Shown here: one piece after another, positions 24,249-33,185 of the stretch
Numbering within the stretch: position 1 is the first letter of the stretch
How the letters are laid out: every line of letters begins with the position of its first letter
Origin: Acidimicrobiales bacterium
Lineage (GTDB): Bacteria > Actinomycetota > Acidimicrobiia > Acidimicrobiales > UBA8190
DNA: 38,923 bases
Assembly (NCBI GenBank): GCA_030040015.1
Contig: JASHUM010000074.1
Span: 1-38,923, forward strand
Direction: 5' to 3'
Program-made: the position numbers and the translations under genes
The notes under the pieces: generated by a model
What the model was told of the DNA's origin: nothing
Databases searched by the model: none
Seen by the model: only the letters and a program-made list of their open reading frames with translations

Positions 24249-25432
24249 CGACCACCGCTCCGGTCCGCTTCGACCCTCTCGACCCGGTCTTCTGGGCCGA
24301 CCCCTATCCCACCTACCGGCGACTGCGCAACGAGGACCCCGTCCACTTCGTCGCCGACAGGGGCTACTGGGTCTTGTCGCGCTTCGACGACGTGTTCGGC
24401 GCCGCGACCGACGGGACCACCTTCTCGTCGGCACAGGGACTCACCTTCGAGGAGGACGAGATCGCCAAGCTCGGTCTCACCCCCACCTTGGTGATGATGG
24501 ACCGGCCCCGGCACACCGACTACCGGCGGCTGGTGAACCGCCTGTTCACCCCCACCCGGGTCTCCGAGCTCGAGCCCGAGGTGCGCGCCTTCGCCCGGGC
24601 TCGCCTGGCGGCGATGGCCGAAGCGGGCGGAGGGGACTTCGCCGTCGAGCTCGCCGGTCCACTGCCCTCGCTGGTGGTGGCCCACTACCTCGGCGTCCCT
24701 GAGTCGGACCGCTCCACGTTCGGGCGGTGGAGCAGCGCCATCGTCTCGGCCAACGCCTCGGGTCAGATCCTCCACGCCCGAGAGGCGCTCACCGAGCTGT
24801 ATGGGTACTTCACCGAGCTCGCCGCCACACGACGGCGTGCGCCGGGCGACGACATGCTCTCGGTGGTGGTCCGAGCCGAGGTGGATGGTCGCCCGCTCGG
24901 GACCGAGGAGGTCCTCGGCTTCTGCTTCGTCATGATCGCCGGTGGCAACGACACGGCTTCGGGTCTGCTCTCGGGCACCGCCGTGGCACTGACCGAGAAC
25001 CGGCGCCAACGCCGTCGCCTCGTCGAGGACCCGGCACTGACCGCTGTCGCCGTGGAGGAGCTGCTGCGCTGGACGAGCCCCGTCCAGGGGCTGTCGCGCA
25101 CCACCACCCGCCCGGTGCAGCTGCGCGGCCACGACGTTGCGGCCGGCGCCAAGGTGCACATGCTCTTCGCCTCGGCCAACCGGGACGAAGCGGAGTTCGG
25201 GGCCGACGCCGAGGAGCTCGACGTCACCCGCGCCCCGCGCCGGATCCTGAGCTTCAGTTCCGGGCCGCACCACTGCCTGGGCGCGGCCGCCGCTCGGCTC
25301 CAGGGCAGGGTGGTCCTCGAGGAGCTGCTCTCGGCCATGCCCGACTACGCGGCCGATCCGGCCCAGGGGCGGCTCTCGCCCGGGCCGTTCACCAGGCGCT
25401 TCGAGTCCCTGCCCCTGGTCGCAAGCGGCTGA
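24245..25432 (+). CDS. Cytochrome P450, separate subfamily
   Basis: A 395-residue P450 that differs from the two others in the window. The I-helix is AGGNDTA, so the acid-alcohol pair Asp-Thr is kept but the second Thr is Ala. The K-helix is ELLR in EELLRWTSPV. The heme loop is SGPHHCLGAAAAR. The family's usual Pro-Phe-rich N-terminus is present (DPLDPVFWADPYPTYRRLR). Its ATG overlaps the previous P450's stop (ATGA), so the two are made together, perhaps for successive oxidations of one substrate. The C-terminus lacks the CYP125-like tail. The substrate is unknown. Confidence 0.92.
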   Translation: MTTTAPVRFDPLDPVFWADPYPTYRRLRNEDPVHFVADRGYWVLSRFDDVFGAATDGTTFSSAQGLTFEEDEIAKLGLTPTLVMMDRPRHTDYRRLVNRLFTPTRVSELEPEVRAFARARLAAMAEAGGGDFAVELAGPLPSLVVAHYLGVPESDRSTFGRWSSAIVSANASGQILHAREALTELYGYFTELAATRRRAPGDDMLSVVVRAEVDGRPLGTEEVLGFCFVMIAGGNDTASGLLSGTAVALTENRRQRRRLVEDPALTAVAVEELLRWTSPVQGLSRTTTRPVQLRGHDVAAGAKVHMLFASANRDEAEFGADAEELDVTRAPRRILSFSSGPHHCLGAAAARLQGRVVLEELLSAMPDYAADPAQGRLSPGPFTRRFESLPLVASG

Positions 25433-25483
25433 GCGGCGTCCGGCCCCGCTACGCTCGGCCGGCCCGCAGCGAGGGGAGGGGCG

Positions 25484-25990
25484 TTGTCCGAGGGCACGAA
25501 CCGCCGGATGGGGCACGGCGTCAAGCAGCGTGACGTCATCAAGATGACGCCGGGCGAAGTGGACGCCTTCTTGCACGAGCGCCGTCCCATGACGCTGTGT
25601 TCCGTCAACCACGACGGGTCCATCCACGCCGTGGCCATGTGGTACGGCTTCCTCGAGGGCTGCGTGGCCATCGAGACCAAGGCCAAGTCCCAGAAGGCCC
25701 TCAACTTGCGCCGCGATCCCCGCGTCACCTGCCTCCTCGAGGACGGCGACTACTACGAGGAGCTGCGCGGAGTGGAGCTCGTGGGCAGGGCCGAGGTCGT
25801 CGAGGACCCCGACAGGATGTTCGCCCTCGGCGTCGACCTGTTCGAGCGTTACTACGGCTCCTACACCGAGGAGATGCGGCCTTTCGTCGAGACCATGCTC
25901 AACAAGCGGGTGGTGATCAAGGTCCACGTGGAGCGCACGGTCACCTGGGACCACGGCAAGCTCGGCCTCCCACCCAGCCGCCCGTCGTGA
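25484..25990 (+). CDS. PPOX-class flavin/F420-dependent oxidoreductase-like protein
   Basis: The 168-residue protein has the pyridoxamine-5'-phosphate-oxidase split-barrel fold. [24 protein letters not shown] is the first beta-hairpin. [24 protein letters not shown] is the basic cofactor-phosphate-binding region, and [16 protein letters not shown] follows. Actinobacterial members commonly use F420 or FMN to reduce enones or other small molecules. The TTG start at 25484 follows a purine-rich GAGGGGAGGGG stretch by 3 nt. A 51-nt gap separates it from the P450 pair, and it overlaps the following SDR by 4 nt. It probably works in the same pathway as those two redox enzymes. Confidence 0.85.
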   Translation: MSEGTNRRMGHGVKQRDVIKMTPGEVDAFLHERRPMTLCSVNHDGSIHAVAMWYGFLEGCVAIETKAKSQKALNLRRDPRVTCLLEDGDYYEELRGVELVGRAEVVEDPDRMFALGVDLFERYYGSYTEEMRPFVETMLNKRVVIKVHVERTVTWDHGKLGLPPSRPS

Positions 25991-26775
25991 TCCTCGACCG
26001 CTTCCGGCTGACCGACCGGGCCGCCGTCGTGACCGGTTCGGGTCGAGGCATCGGCGCCGCCGTGGCCGTCGGCCTGGCCGAGGCGGGAGCGGACGTGCTC
26101 GTGTCGGCCCGGAACACGGACCAGCTCGAGGCGGTAGCCGACAAGGTGAAGTCCGCCGGCCGGAGGGCCGAGGTCGTCCAGGCCGACCTCGACGACCTCG
26201 ACGCCGTGACCGCCCTGGCCGAGCGGGCGGCCGAGGTGTTCGGCCGCCTGGACATCGTGGTCAACAACGTGGGCGGGACCATGCCCCGGCCCTTCCTCGA
26301 CACCTCGCCGCGCTTTCTGGAAGCCGCCTTCCACTTCAACGTCGCCACCGCCCACGCCCTCACCCGGGCGGCGGTGCCCCACATGCTGGCCGGGGAGGGT
26401 GGTGCCGTGGTGAACATCTCCTCGGCCATGGGCCGCACCCAGGGACGGGGTTTCCTCGCCTACGGCACGGCGAAGGCCGCCCTCGCCCACTTGACCCGCC
26501 TGACCGCCACGGACCTGGCCCCGCGTATCCGGGTCAATGCCGTGGCGGTGGGGTCGGTGTCCACCTCGGCCTTGGAGGTGGTGCTCACCGACGACGACCT
26601 GCGCACGGAGATGGAGCGTGCCACCCCGTTGCGGCGCATCGGGGACCCCGAGGACATCGCTGCCGCCGTGGTCTACCTGTGCTCTCCCGCCGCCGCCTAC
26701 GTGACCGGAAAGGTACTCGAAGTGGACGGTGGGTTGGACCGTCCCAACCTCGACCTGGGGCTCGCCGACCTGTGA
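25987..26775 (+). CDS. SDR-family oxidoreductase
   Basis: A 262-residue classical short-chain dehydrogenase. The cofactor motif is TGSGRGIG (residues 16-23). NNAG is replaced by NNVG (93-96). The catalytic Ser is in NISSAMG (about 145-146), with Tyr159 and Lys163 in YGTAK. The C-terminal [19 protein letters not shown] is typical. Relatives include 7-alpha-hydroxysteroid and 3-oxoacyl reductases. The GTG start overlaps the PPOX stop (GTGA), and its own stop overlaps the next start in the same way. Oxidation of an alcohol introduced by a P450 is a reasonable inference. Confidence 0.9.
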   Translation: MILDRFRLTDRAAVVTGSGRGIGAAVAVGLAEAGADVLVSARNTDQLEAVADKVKSAGRRAEVVQADLDDLDAVTALAERAAEVFGRLDIVVNNVGGTMPRPFLDTSPRFLEAAFHFNVATAHALTRAAVPHMLAGEGGAVVNISSAMGRTQGRGFLAYGTAKAALAHLTRLTATDLAPRIRVNAVAVGSVSTSALEVVLTDDDLRTEMERATPLRRIGDPEDIAAAVVYLCSPAAAYVTGKVLEVDGGLDRPNLDLGLADL

Positions 26776-27893
26776 GCACGGCGCCCGTCCCCATGGACGA
26801 ATTCCCGGTCCACCAGGTCCCACTGTCGGTGCGCCACATGGCGACGAGCGATCGCAACGCCTACGACCGCTCCTACTTCAACGCCCATGACCGCACCGGT
26901 GAGCTGTTCCTGGTGACCGGGCTCGGCATCTACCCCAACCTCGGGGTCATCGACGCCTATGCCACGGTCCGCCGCGGCCGGTGCCAGCACACGGTGCGGT
27001 TCTCCGACGCGCTCGGCGACGACCGCATGCGCCAGGAGGTCGGCGCCTACCGGGTCGAGGTGGTCGAACCCTTGCGCCAGGTCCGCCTGGTGTGCGACGC
27101 CGCCGCTCTCGGGGTCGGGTTCGACCTCACGTTCACCGGCTCTTTCCCCGCTTCGGAGGAGCCTCGCCACGTCATGCGCCAAGGCGGGCGCATCATCCTC
27201 GACGCCCAGCGCTTCGCCCAGGTGGGCACGTGGTCGGGCACCTTGGTCGTCGACGGCGAGGAGTGCACCGTGTCAGGCGACCGCTGGGTGGGAACTCGCG
27301 ACCGGTCGTGGGGAATCCGTCCCGTCGGGGAGCCCGAGGCACCCGGGCGCGCCGGCGCCGAGCCCGACCCGAACTTCGGCTTCTGGTGGACCTACGTTCC
27401 ACTGCGCTTCGACGACTTCGCCCTGATCGTCATCGCCCAGGAGGACGGCGAGGGCGAACGCCTGCTGTCCGAGGCGGTCCGGGTGTGGGGACCGGGCCCG
27501 GAACTGCGCGCCGAACAGCTGGGCTGGCCCGAGGTCGACGTCCGGTACCGGCCCGGGACGCGCTCGCCCGAGGGGGCCACCTTGCACCTGGGACGACGAC
27601 GACGATTCACGGTCGACGTGGAGACGCTCGGGTTCGTGGCGCTCAACTGCGGGCCCGGGTACGGGGGTGACCCGGACTGGGGACACGGCCAGTGGCGGGG
27701 ACGGGGATGGGCCGAAGGGGTCGCCGTCGACCTCGACGACCCGGCGGTGGCAGGACGCGTGTCCTTCGGGGTGGTCGACCACGTGGCCCGGGCCGTCTGC
27801 CAGGGCACCGAGGGTTGGGGGATGTTCGAGCACGGGACCTTCGGGCGCCACCTTCCCTCCGGCTTCGCCGACTGGGGGGCGCTGGCACCGTGA
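26772..27893 (+). CDS. Unrecognised beta-rich protein in P450 cluster
   Basis: A 373-residue protein without signal peptide or membrane segment, which I cannot assign. It is rich in predicted beta strands with many aromatic residues. Visible landmarks are [62 protein letters not shown] and [17 protein letters not shown]. The two-part layout with a D-R-S-W-G-I-R centre recalls lipocalin-like CrtC/AttH hydratase-type folds, but that comparison is weak. It overlaps the SDR before it and the kinase-like gene after it by 4 nt each, so it is part of the same unit. A role in binding or converting a hydrophobic substrate is possible but not shown. Confidence 0.75.
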   Translation: MSTAPVPMDEFPVHQVPLSVRHMATSDRNAYDRSYFNAHDRTGELFLVTGLGIYPNLGVIDAYATVRRGRCQHTVRFSDALGDDRMRQEVGAYRVEVVEPLRQVRLVCDAAALGVGFDLTFTGSFPASEEPRHVMRQGGRIILDAQRFAQVGTWSGTLVVDGEECTVSGDRWVGTRDRSWGIRPVGEPEAPGRAGAEPDPNFGFWWTYVPLRFDDFALIVIAQEDGEGERLLSEAVRVWGPGPELRAEQLGWPEVDVRYRPGTRSPEGATLHLGRRRRFTVDVETLGFVALNCGPGYGGDPDWGHGQWRGRGWAEGVAVDLDDPAVAGRVSFGVVDHVARAVCQGTEGWGMFEHGTFGRHLPSGFADWGALAP

Positions 27894-29002
27894 GCGAGAC
27901 CACGCGTCCCAAGACCTCCACCCGCGACCGAGAGCGGGTGGGACGCGACCTGAAGACATGGCTGGCCACCAAGGTGCGGAACCCACTCCTGTCGGAACTG
28001 AGCGTCCCGGAGTCCAACGGGATGTCGAGCGAGACCATCCTCTTCGAGGTGTCGTGGGAGGACACCGGCGTCTCCCGGCACCGACGCTGTGCCGCCCGCC
28101 TGGCACCCGACCCGGCCGCCGCCCCGGTGTTCCCCGTCTACGACCTGGCCAAGCAGTTCGAGGTGATGCGGCTGGTCGGCGCGCGCTCGCCGGTCCCCGT
28201 TCCGACCACGATGTGGCTCGAACTCGACGCCCGCCACCTCGGCGCCCCGTTCTTCGTCATGGAGCAGGTGGAGGGGCAGGTGCCCCCCGACGTGATGCCC
28301 TATCCATTCGGCTCGTGGCTGTCCGAGGCATCACCAGCCGACCAGCGCCGGCTCCAGGATGCCGCCGTGCGCACGCTGGCCGCCATCCACGGCGCCGAGG
28401 TGGAGCCGGAGGAGCTGAGGTTCCTCGAGCTCGACCGCCCGGGCGACACCGCCCTTCGCCGGCACGTGGCCGACACCGCCGCGTACTACGAATGGGTGGT
28501 GTCGGACGGGGCGCGATCGCCGCTCATCGAGCGCTCCTTCGCCTGGCTCGAGGACCACTGGCCGAGCGACGAAGGGCCGACGCTCGTCAGCTGGGGTGAC
28601 GCCCGCATCGGAAACATGATGTTCCGCCACTTCGAGCCGGTGGCCGTGCTCGACTGGGAGATGGCCGCCACCGGCCCGACGGAGATCGACCTCGGCTGGA
28701 TGATCTACCTGCACCGGTTCCTCGACGACATCGCCGTCGATGCCGGGCTCCAAGGCATGCCGGGCTTCATGCGCACGCAGGACGTGGCCGCCACCTACGA
28801 GGCGGCGAGCGGGCGTGCCCCCCGGGATCTCGAGTTCTTCTCGCTCTACGCGGCGGTGCGTCACGCCGTGGTCATGAGCCGAGTGGCGAGGCGCCAGGTC
28901 CTCTTCGGCGAGATCCCCATGCCCGAGGACCCCGACGACATGATCATGCACCGGGCGAGCCTGGAGCAGATGTTGTCCGGCTCGTACTGGGTGCGGTTCT
29001 AG
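27890..29002 (+). CDS. APH-fold phosphotransferase-like protein
   Basis: A 370-residue protein of the aminoglycoside phosphotransferase/ACAD10-like kinase family. The N-lobe contains FEVSWEDTG and the ATP-contact region FFVMEQVEGQVP. The catalytic loop SWGDARIGNMMF has Asp and Asn, but the usual His before Gly-Asp is Trp. The magnesium-binding segment is VLDWEMAATGPTEIDLGW. Such proteins in catabolic clusters of actinobacteria often accompany acyl-CoA genes and may phosphorylate hydroxyl groups; aminoglycoside resistance is not implied. The GTG start overlaps the preceding stop (GTGA). Its TAG overlaps the stop of the convergent phosphatase gene. Confidence 0.85.
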   Translation: MSETTRPKTSTRDRERVGRDLKTWLATKVRNPLLSELSVPESNGMSSETILFEVSWEDTGVSRHRRCAARLAPDPAAAPVFPVYDLAKQFEVMRLVGARSPVPVPTTMWLELDARHLGAPFFVMEQVEGQVPPDVMPYPFGSWLSEASPADQRRLQDAAVRTLAAIHGAEVEPEELRFLELDRPGDTALRRHVADTAAYYEWVVSDGARSPLIERSFAWLEDHWPSDEGPTLVSWGDARIGNMMFRHFEPVAVLDWEMAATGPTEIDLGWMIYLHRFLDDIAVDAGLQGMPGFMRTQDVAATYEAASGRAPRDLEFFSLYAAVRHAVVMSRVARRQVLFGEIPMPEDPDDMIMHRASLEQMLSGSYWVRF

Positions 29003-31431
29003 GCCGGCTCTCCGTCGCGAGCCCGGGCCGGGATGGCCCGCAGCGCCACCAGGGCCAGGTCGTCGTCGAGCTGACCGCCGGTGTGGGCGAGCACGGCGCC
29101 GGCCACGGCGTCGACCAACCCCTGGGCGTCGCTCCCGGCAGCTTCGGCCACCACCTGCCGCAACCGGTCCTCGCCGAAGAAGGACTCCGATCCACGATCC
29201 GAAGCACGCGCCTCGGTGGCCCCGTCGGTGACCATGACCAGGGCGTGGCCCGGCGCCAGGCGAAGCCGGCGGGCGTCGAAGACGGCGCTGGGCAGGACGC
29301 CGAGGAGCGGTGCCTGGCACCGGAGCTCCTCCACCGTGCCCGACGCCACGACCAGGGGAGGGACGTGCCCGGCGCAGATGACCTGAAGGTCGATGCCGTC
29401 GGGATGCGGGACCATCTCGACGTAGACCATGGTGCAGAACCACTCCGAGCCCGTGGTCTCGTCCAAGGTGGCGTTCACCGCCGCCACCACGGCAGCGGGC
29501 TCGAGACCGGCCCGAGCCGCCACCCGGGCACCGTGTCGGACCTGGGCGGTGAGCGCGGCGGCGGCGGCGCCACTTCCCGAGACGTCCCCGATCATGAGCA
29601 CCCACCGGTCGCTGCCCACCGGGAAGAGGTCGTAGAAGTCGCCACCCACGTCGGCGCCGGCACTCGAGGGATGGAACAGCGCCGCCACCTCGGCACCGGG
29701 GACCGGCTCCATCTCGGGCGGGAGCAAGCTCGCCTGGAGGGCCCGGGCCACCGCCACCCGGCGTTCGTGTTGCAGGGCGTTGTCGATGGCGTCGGAAGCC
29801 CGGAGCCCGAGCTGGCCGGCCAGATCGACGTCGTCCTTCGTGAACGGCTCCTCGACGCGCATGAGGCCGAGCAACCCCAACTGCTCGCCGCGGGCCGAAA
29901 GCGGCACGGCGATGGCCGAGGTGATCTCCAGCTGTCTCAGGCGCTCGGCATGGGAGGGACCGAGGGCGACCTCCTCGACGAAGCGCCGCCCGGGAACGAG
30001 CAACGGGCGACCTCCCGCCGCCTCCAGTGTGGCCAGGACGCTGTCGGCCTCGTGAGTCGCCTCTTCCGGGACGTCGGAGATGGCGGTGTCGACCTCGGGA
30101 TCGCGATGCACGACCGCGACGCGCCGGGGCAGGCCGAGCTCGTCGAAGACGTGGAAGCTGGCCAGGTCGGCGACACGAGGTACGAGCTCACCCAGGGCGC
30201 GGCGCAAGGCGCTGTCCAAGTCGAGTGACGATCCCAACGCGGCAGAGACGTCCGCCAACAGGGCATTGGCCATCGAAGCCCGGAGGCGTGCTTGGCGCAC
30301 CTCGGCCCGGTGCAGCGACTCGGCCGTCTGGCGGGCGACCACGGTGAGGAAGAAACGGTCCTCCTCCTCGAAGAGGTTGGAGTCTCGATAGCCGACGACG
30401 AGCACGCCGAGCACCCGGCCCTCCACCGCCAGGGGGAGCACAGCCAGGGCTTCGACCGCGAGCCGGCTCCCGGCCAGCGACGAGAAGGACTCGATCTCCT
30501 TGCGGGTGGTCAGCCACATGGGCTCGCCGCTGCGCACCACCTCCGGCCCGGGCAGGGAGTCGTCGAGGGAGACGTCCGAGAAGGTGGTGGTGGTCTCGCT
30601 CACGTGCCCGCCCGGGACGAGGCGAAGGCGGTCGCCCTGCACGAGCCACACTTGGTGGACGGTGGCAGCGTCGTCGATGGTCCCGGCCAGGTCGCCGAAG
30701 AGCGTGCCGGCCACCTCCTCGGCCGTCAGGTCGCGGGAGAGGGCGACGGTGATGCGCTGCAGCCGCTCGAGGCGGCTGGCGACCGCCTCGGCCTCGGCGC
30801 GGGCCGACGTCTCGGCTCGGAACAGACGGACCCGCTCCATGACCGCACCCAGGCGGTCCGCCACCAACGACAGGAGCGTGGCGTCCCCGTCGTCGAAGAA
30901 TGAGAGCTGGTAGCTGTCGGCGTGGAGCACCCCGACCACCCGGCCTCCGACGGAGATGGGCACGGCGACGAGAGATCGCACCCCGCTGTCGCGCAGCACC
31001 TCCGAGACCACCTCGATGGCGGAGAGGTCCTCGACCACCCAGGGTTGGCGTCGGGCGAACACCCGGCCGGCCATGCCGGCCCCAGAGGCGACGCCCACCG
31101 CACCGAAGAGCTCGGGTGGCCGGCCTCTCGCGGCGCGAACCACGAGCTCACCGGCGTCGTCGGCAAGGAGGACGGCCACGCCGTCGGCCCGGAGGGCCTG
31201 GCTGATGGCGTCGAGCGAGTCGTGCAAGACGGTGTCGAGCGACTCCTCGGTGACGGCGTCCTGGACCTCGGCCCGCCACTGGAACCACCACTGCGCCAAC
31301 GCCTCGCCGGTCTGCAGTGCGGCCGAGTGGAGGAGGAAGAGCTGGTCGAGGTCGCGGGAGTGGGACTCCTCGGCCGGGCCGGGTGATGATGCTCCCTCGG
31401 CCACCATGGCGGCTTCGTCCTCGATGTTCAT
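28999..31431 (-). CDS. Multi-GAF PP2C (SpoIIE-type) serine phosphatase
   Basis: An 810-residue cytoplasmic protein. Three GAF-like sensor domains lie at roughly residues 55-200 (VRSLVAVPISVGGRVVGVLHADS), 225-375 (ALAVLPLAVEGRVLGVLVVGY) and 385-545 (SAIAVPLSARGEQLGLLGLM). A PP2C-type phosphatase follows (about 570-805) with ADVGGDFYDLF, MIGDVSGSG, VMVTDGATEAR and LDDDLALVAL. The metal-binding Asp residues are kept, and the usual GDVSGHG His is Ser. Such proteins (RsbU-like) dephosphorylate anti-anti-sigma factors in stress responses; no partner is encoded here. The ATG at 31431 is preceded by GGAGGGG, so the longer upstream frame is rejected. Confidence 0.9.
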   Translation of the reverse strand: MNIEDEAAMVAEGASSPGPAEESHSRDLDQLFLLHSAALQTGEALAQWWFQWRAEVQDAVTEESLDTVLHDSLDAISQALRADGVAVLLADDAGELVVRAARGRPPELFGAVGVASGAGMAGRVFARRQPWVVEDLSAIEVVSEVLRDSGVRSLVAVPISVGGRVVGVLHADSYQLSFFDDGDATLLSLVADRLGAVMERVRLFRAETSARAEAEAVASRLERLQRITVALSRDLTAEEVAGTLFGDLAGTIDDAATVHQVWLVQGDRLRLVPGGHVSETTTTFSDVSLDDSLPGPEVVRSGEPMWLTTRKEIESFSSLAGSRLAVEALAVLPLAVEGRVLGVLVVGYRDSNLFEEEDRFFLTVVARQTAESLHRAEVRQARLRASMANALLADVSAALGSSLDLDSALRRALGELVPRVADLASFHVFDELGLPRRVAVVHRDPEVDTAISDVPEEATHEADSVLATLEAAGGRPLLVPGRRFVEEVALGPSHAERLRQLEITSAIAVPLSARGEQLGLLGLMRVEEPFTKDDVDLAGQLGLRASDAIDNALQHERRVAVARALQASLLPPEMEPVPGAEVAALFHPSSAGADVGGDFYDLFPVGSDRWVLMIGDVSGSGAAAAALTAQVRHGARVAARAGLEPAAVVAAVNATLDETTGSEWFCTMVYVEMVPHPDGIDLQVICAGHVPPLVVASGTVEELRCQAPLLGVLPSAVFDARRLRLAPGHALVMVTDGATEARASDRGSESFFGEDRLRQVVAEAAGSDAQGLVDAVAGAVLAHTGGQLDDDLALVALRAIPARARDGEPA

Positions 31432-31584
31432 CGCGTCGCCCCTCCGCCCTGGAACATCGTGCGGTGGAAGCGTACGGCATCTGCCAATGCGCAGGAACTC
31501 GGGGAACCCCACGTCTTCGAGACGACGGACCGTGGCACCTCGGCTCCCAGGTGTCGCTCGGGCAAGGTGGGTTGCGGGCCGGGC

Positions 31585-32079
31585 TCAGGCGCGGAGCGTG
31601 GCGCCCTCCATGTGCCTGAGCGGCTGAGCCAGCAGCTCGACCTGGATGCCGTCGGGGTCCTTCACGTACAGGGAGTCGGTGAGCCCTCGATCGGGCCCCA
31701 GATAGGAGATGGCGGCGGCGTCGAGCCGGCGCCGGACGGCGTCGAGGTGCGCTCGGTCGACCGAGATGGCCACGTGCTGCACCGCACCGTGGGCCTCGAT
31801 GGCCTGACCGAGCCCCAGACCGGGGAAGTCGAAGAAGGCGAGCAGGTTGTCGTGGCCGATGTCGAGGAAGAAGTGGGTGGACCCCGGGCAGTCGCGGTTC
31901 TCGATCACCTCGACCAGCGGGAAGCCCAAGACGTCCTGGTAGAAGGCGATGGTCCGTTCGACGTCGCTGCAGATCATGGCCAGGTGGTGCACACCCCCTC
32001 CGGCACTCGACTGGCCGGGGCGCCGGTAGGTGGAGAGCAGGTGGTCGCGCCACGCATCGAAGGAGCGAGCCTCGGCCAC
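31585..32079 (-). CDS. VOC (glyoxalase/dioxygenase) superfamily protein
   Basis: A 164-residue single-subunit vicinal-oxygen-chelate protein. Paired beta-alpha-beta modules begin VHHLAMICSDVERTIAFYQDVLGFPLVEV and AVQHVAISVDRAHLDAVRRRL. They provide His ligands, and a Glu lies in DPDGIQVELLAQ. It could be a glyoxalase-like isomerase or a ring-cleavage-type enzyme; the substrate is unclear. The start is GTG at 32079. The alpha/beta hydrolase gene ends 9 nt upstream on the same strand, so they are likely co-transcribed, which would fit a small catabolic pair. Confidence 0.85.
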   Translation of the reverse strand: MAEARSFDAWRDHLLSTYRRPGQSSAGGGVHHLAMICSDVERTIAFYQDVLGFPLVEVIENRDCPGSTHFFLDIGHDNLLAFFDFPGLGLGQAIEAHGAVQHVAISVDRAHLDAVRRRLDAAAISYLGPDRGLTDSLYVKDPDGIQVELLAQPLRHMEGATLRA

Positions 32080-32088
32080 CTTCTCAGG

Positions 32089-32988
32089 CTACGACGCCGT
32101 CGCGCCCGCGGCGAGGGCGAGCACTTCGGCCAGCCGGCGGGTGCCGACGTCGCCGAAGCACAATGTGTAGTGGTTGGTCCCGTCGACCACCTCGTCGTGG
32201 AAGGCGGTCAGGCGCCGGCGCCAGGGCGCGACCAACTCCTCGGGCAGGAGCGGAGGCGGCTCGTCCATCAAGTTGCGCTCAGCCCGCAGCAACCACACCG
32301 GGCAACGAAGCGCTTCGAGCGACCGCTGCACCAGGGTGGGGTCGACGAGGTGCTCGGCCCCGTCCACCCGCACCGCCTCGGGACGGGCCCGGGACCGGAA
32401 CCCGCCGTCGACCTCTTCGAGCTCGTAGTCGAGGAACGCTTCGACGTCCGCACCCCATTCGTGGCGGAACGCCGGATGGGCCTTCCAGAACTCGAGGTAG
32501 GCCTGGCGCGACGGGAACACCCGGCCCAGGCGCTCGAGCGCCGGGCCCAGGACGGCCTCCACGACCACCTCGGGATCGCCCTCGACCGGCTCCGACAAGG
32601 GGATCCCCCCGTCGGCGAGCACCAGTCGCTCCACGAGCTCGGGATGCTCGGCTGCCAGCACCACGCCGACGTAGGCGCCCATCGACTCGCCGACGACGGG
32701 CACCGGCCCCACAGACAGCTGTGTCAACACCGCGGCGCAGTCCGCGGCGTGGGCCCGCAGGCCGTAGGGCCCGGGCAGGTGGTTACTGGCGCCGCGTCCT
32801 CGCAGGTCGGGAGCGACCAGGCACCGCTCGGGCGAGAGCCTCCGGGCCAGCGGGGCGAGGTCCATGAGGGCGCGCGTGATCCCGTGCAACCCCAGCACGA
32901 CCTCGGGGCCCGACCCGAAGCGGCCCACCCGCAGGGCGCCCCCGGCCACGGCGACGTCGAGGAACTCGGGGGAGAGGGGATCGGGCAC
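32089..32988 (-). CDS. Alpha/beta hydrolase
   Basis: A 299-residue alpha/beta hydrolase fold protein. The oxyanion segment is LGLHGITRA (residues 32-40). APDLRGRGAS follows the second core strand. The nucleophile elbow is VVGESMGAYVG with Ser102. A likely catalytic His is in DGTNHYTL near the C-terminus, and an acid residue is in the region after PVWLLRAERN. No signal peptide is seen, so it is cytoplasmic. It may be an esterase or a C-C bond hydrolase; the latter would suit a ring-degradation locus, but the sequence does not decide. GTG start at 32988. Confidence 0.87.
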   Translation of the reverse strand: MPDPLSPEFLDVAVAGGALRVGRFGSGPEVVLGLHGITRALMDLAPLARRLSPERCLVAPDLRGRGASNHLPGPYGLRAHAADCAAVLTQLSVGPVPVVGESMGAYVGVVLAAEHPELVERLVLADGGIPLSEPVEGDPEVVVEAVLGPALERLGRVFPSRQAYLEFWKAHPAFRHEWGADVEAFLDYELEEVDGGFRSRARPEAVRVDGAEHLVDPTLVQRSLEALRCPVWLLRAERNLMDEPPPLLPEELVAPWRRRLTAFHDEVVDGTNHYTLCFGDVGTRRLAEVLALAAGATAS

Positions 32989-33038
32989 GGCGCCGAAACG
33001 GTATCGCCCGTGGCCGGGAGGAGATGGCCAGAGACAAG

Positions 33039-33074
33039 GAGGGGAAGGTCGACGGCTGGGTCGGCCCTCCCCTC
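33039..33074. promoter_or_regulatory. Long imperfect hairpin in the hydrolase/rlmN divergent region
   Basis: GAGGGGA (33039-33045) pairs with TCCCCTC (33068-33074). After one mismatch, GGTCGA pairs with TCGGCC (one G-T wobble) around an 8-base loop, giving 13 pairs. No T-run follows on the plus strand. It lies about 50 nt upstream of the hydrolase GTG and over 100 nt before rlmN. It could be a leader structure of the hydrolase transcript or a protein-binding dyad; its function is not known. Confidence 0.4.
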
Positions 33075-33185
33075 TGACCCCCGGCTAGAGCATTCGGTCG
33101 GTCCACGTCCTGTATCGGCACGGCGCGACGACGACTTGAACCTCTGAGCCGCTGCGCGCCGGGTCGCGCCCTAACCTTGCCGCTC

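Noticed and set aside
33085-33170. tRNA-like pieces: GGCGCGAC/GTCGCGCC stem (33122-33170) around GGTTCAAGT on the minus strand, and TAGAGCAT on the plus strand
   Set aside because: The T-arm-like loop has no complementary stem, the stem-to-stem distance is only 49 nt, and the two fragments point in opposite directions; a cloverleaf cannot be drawn.
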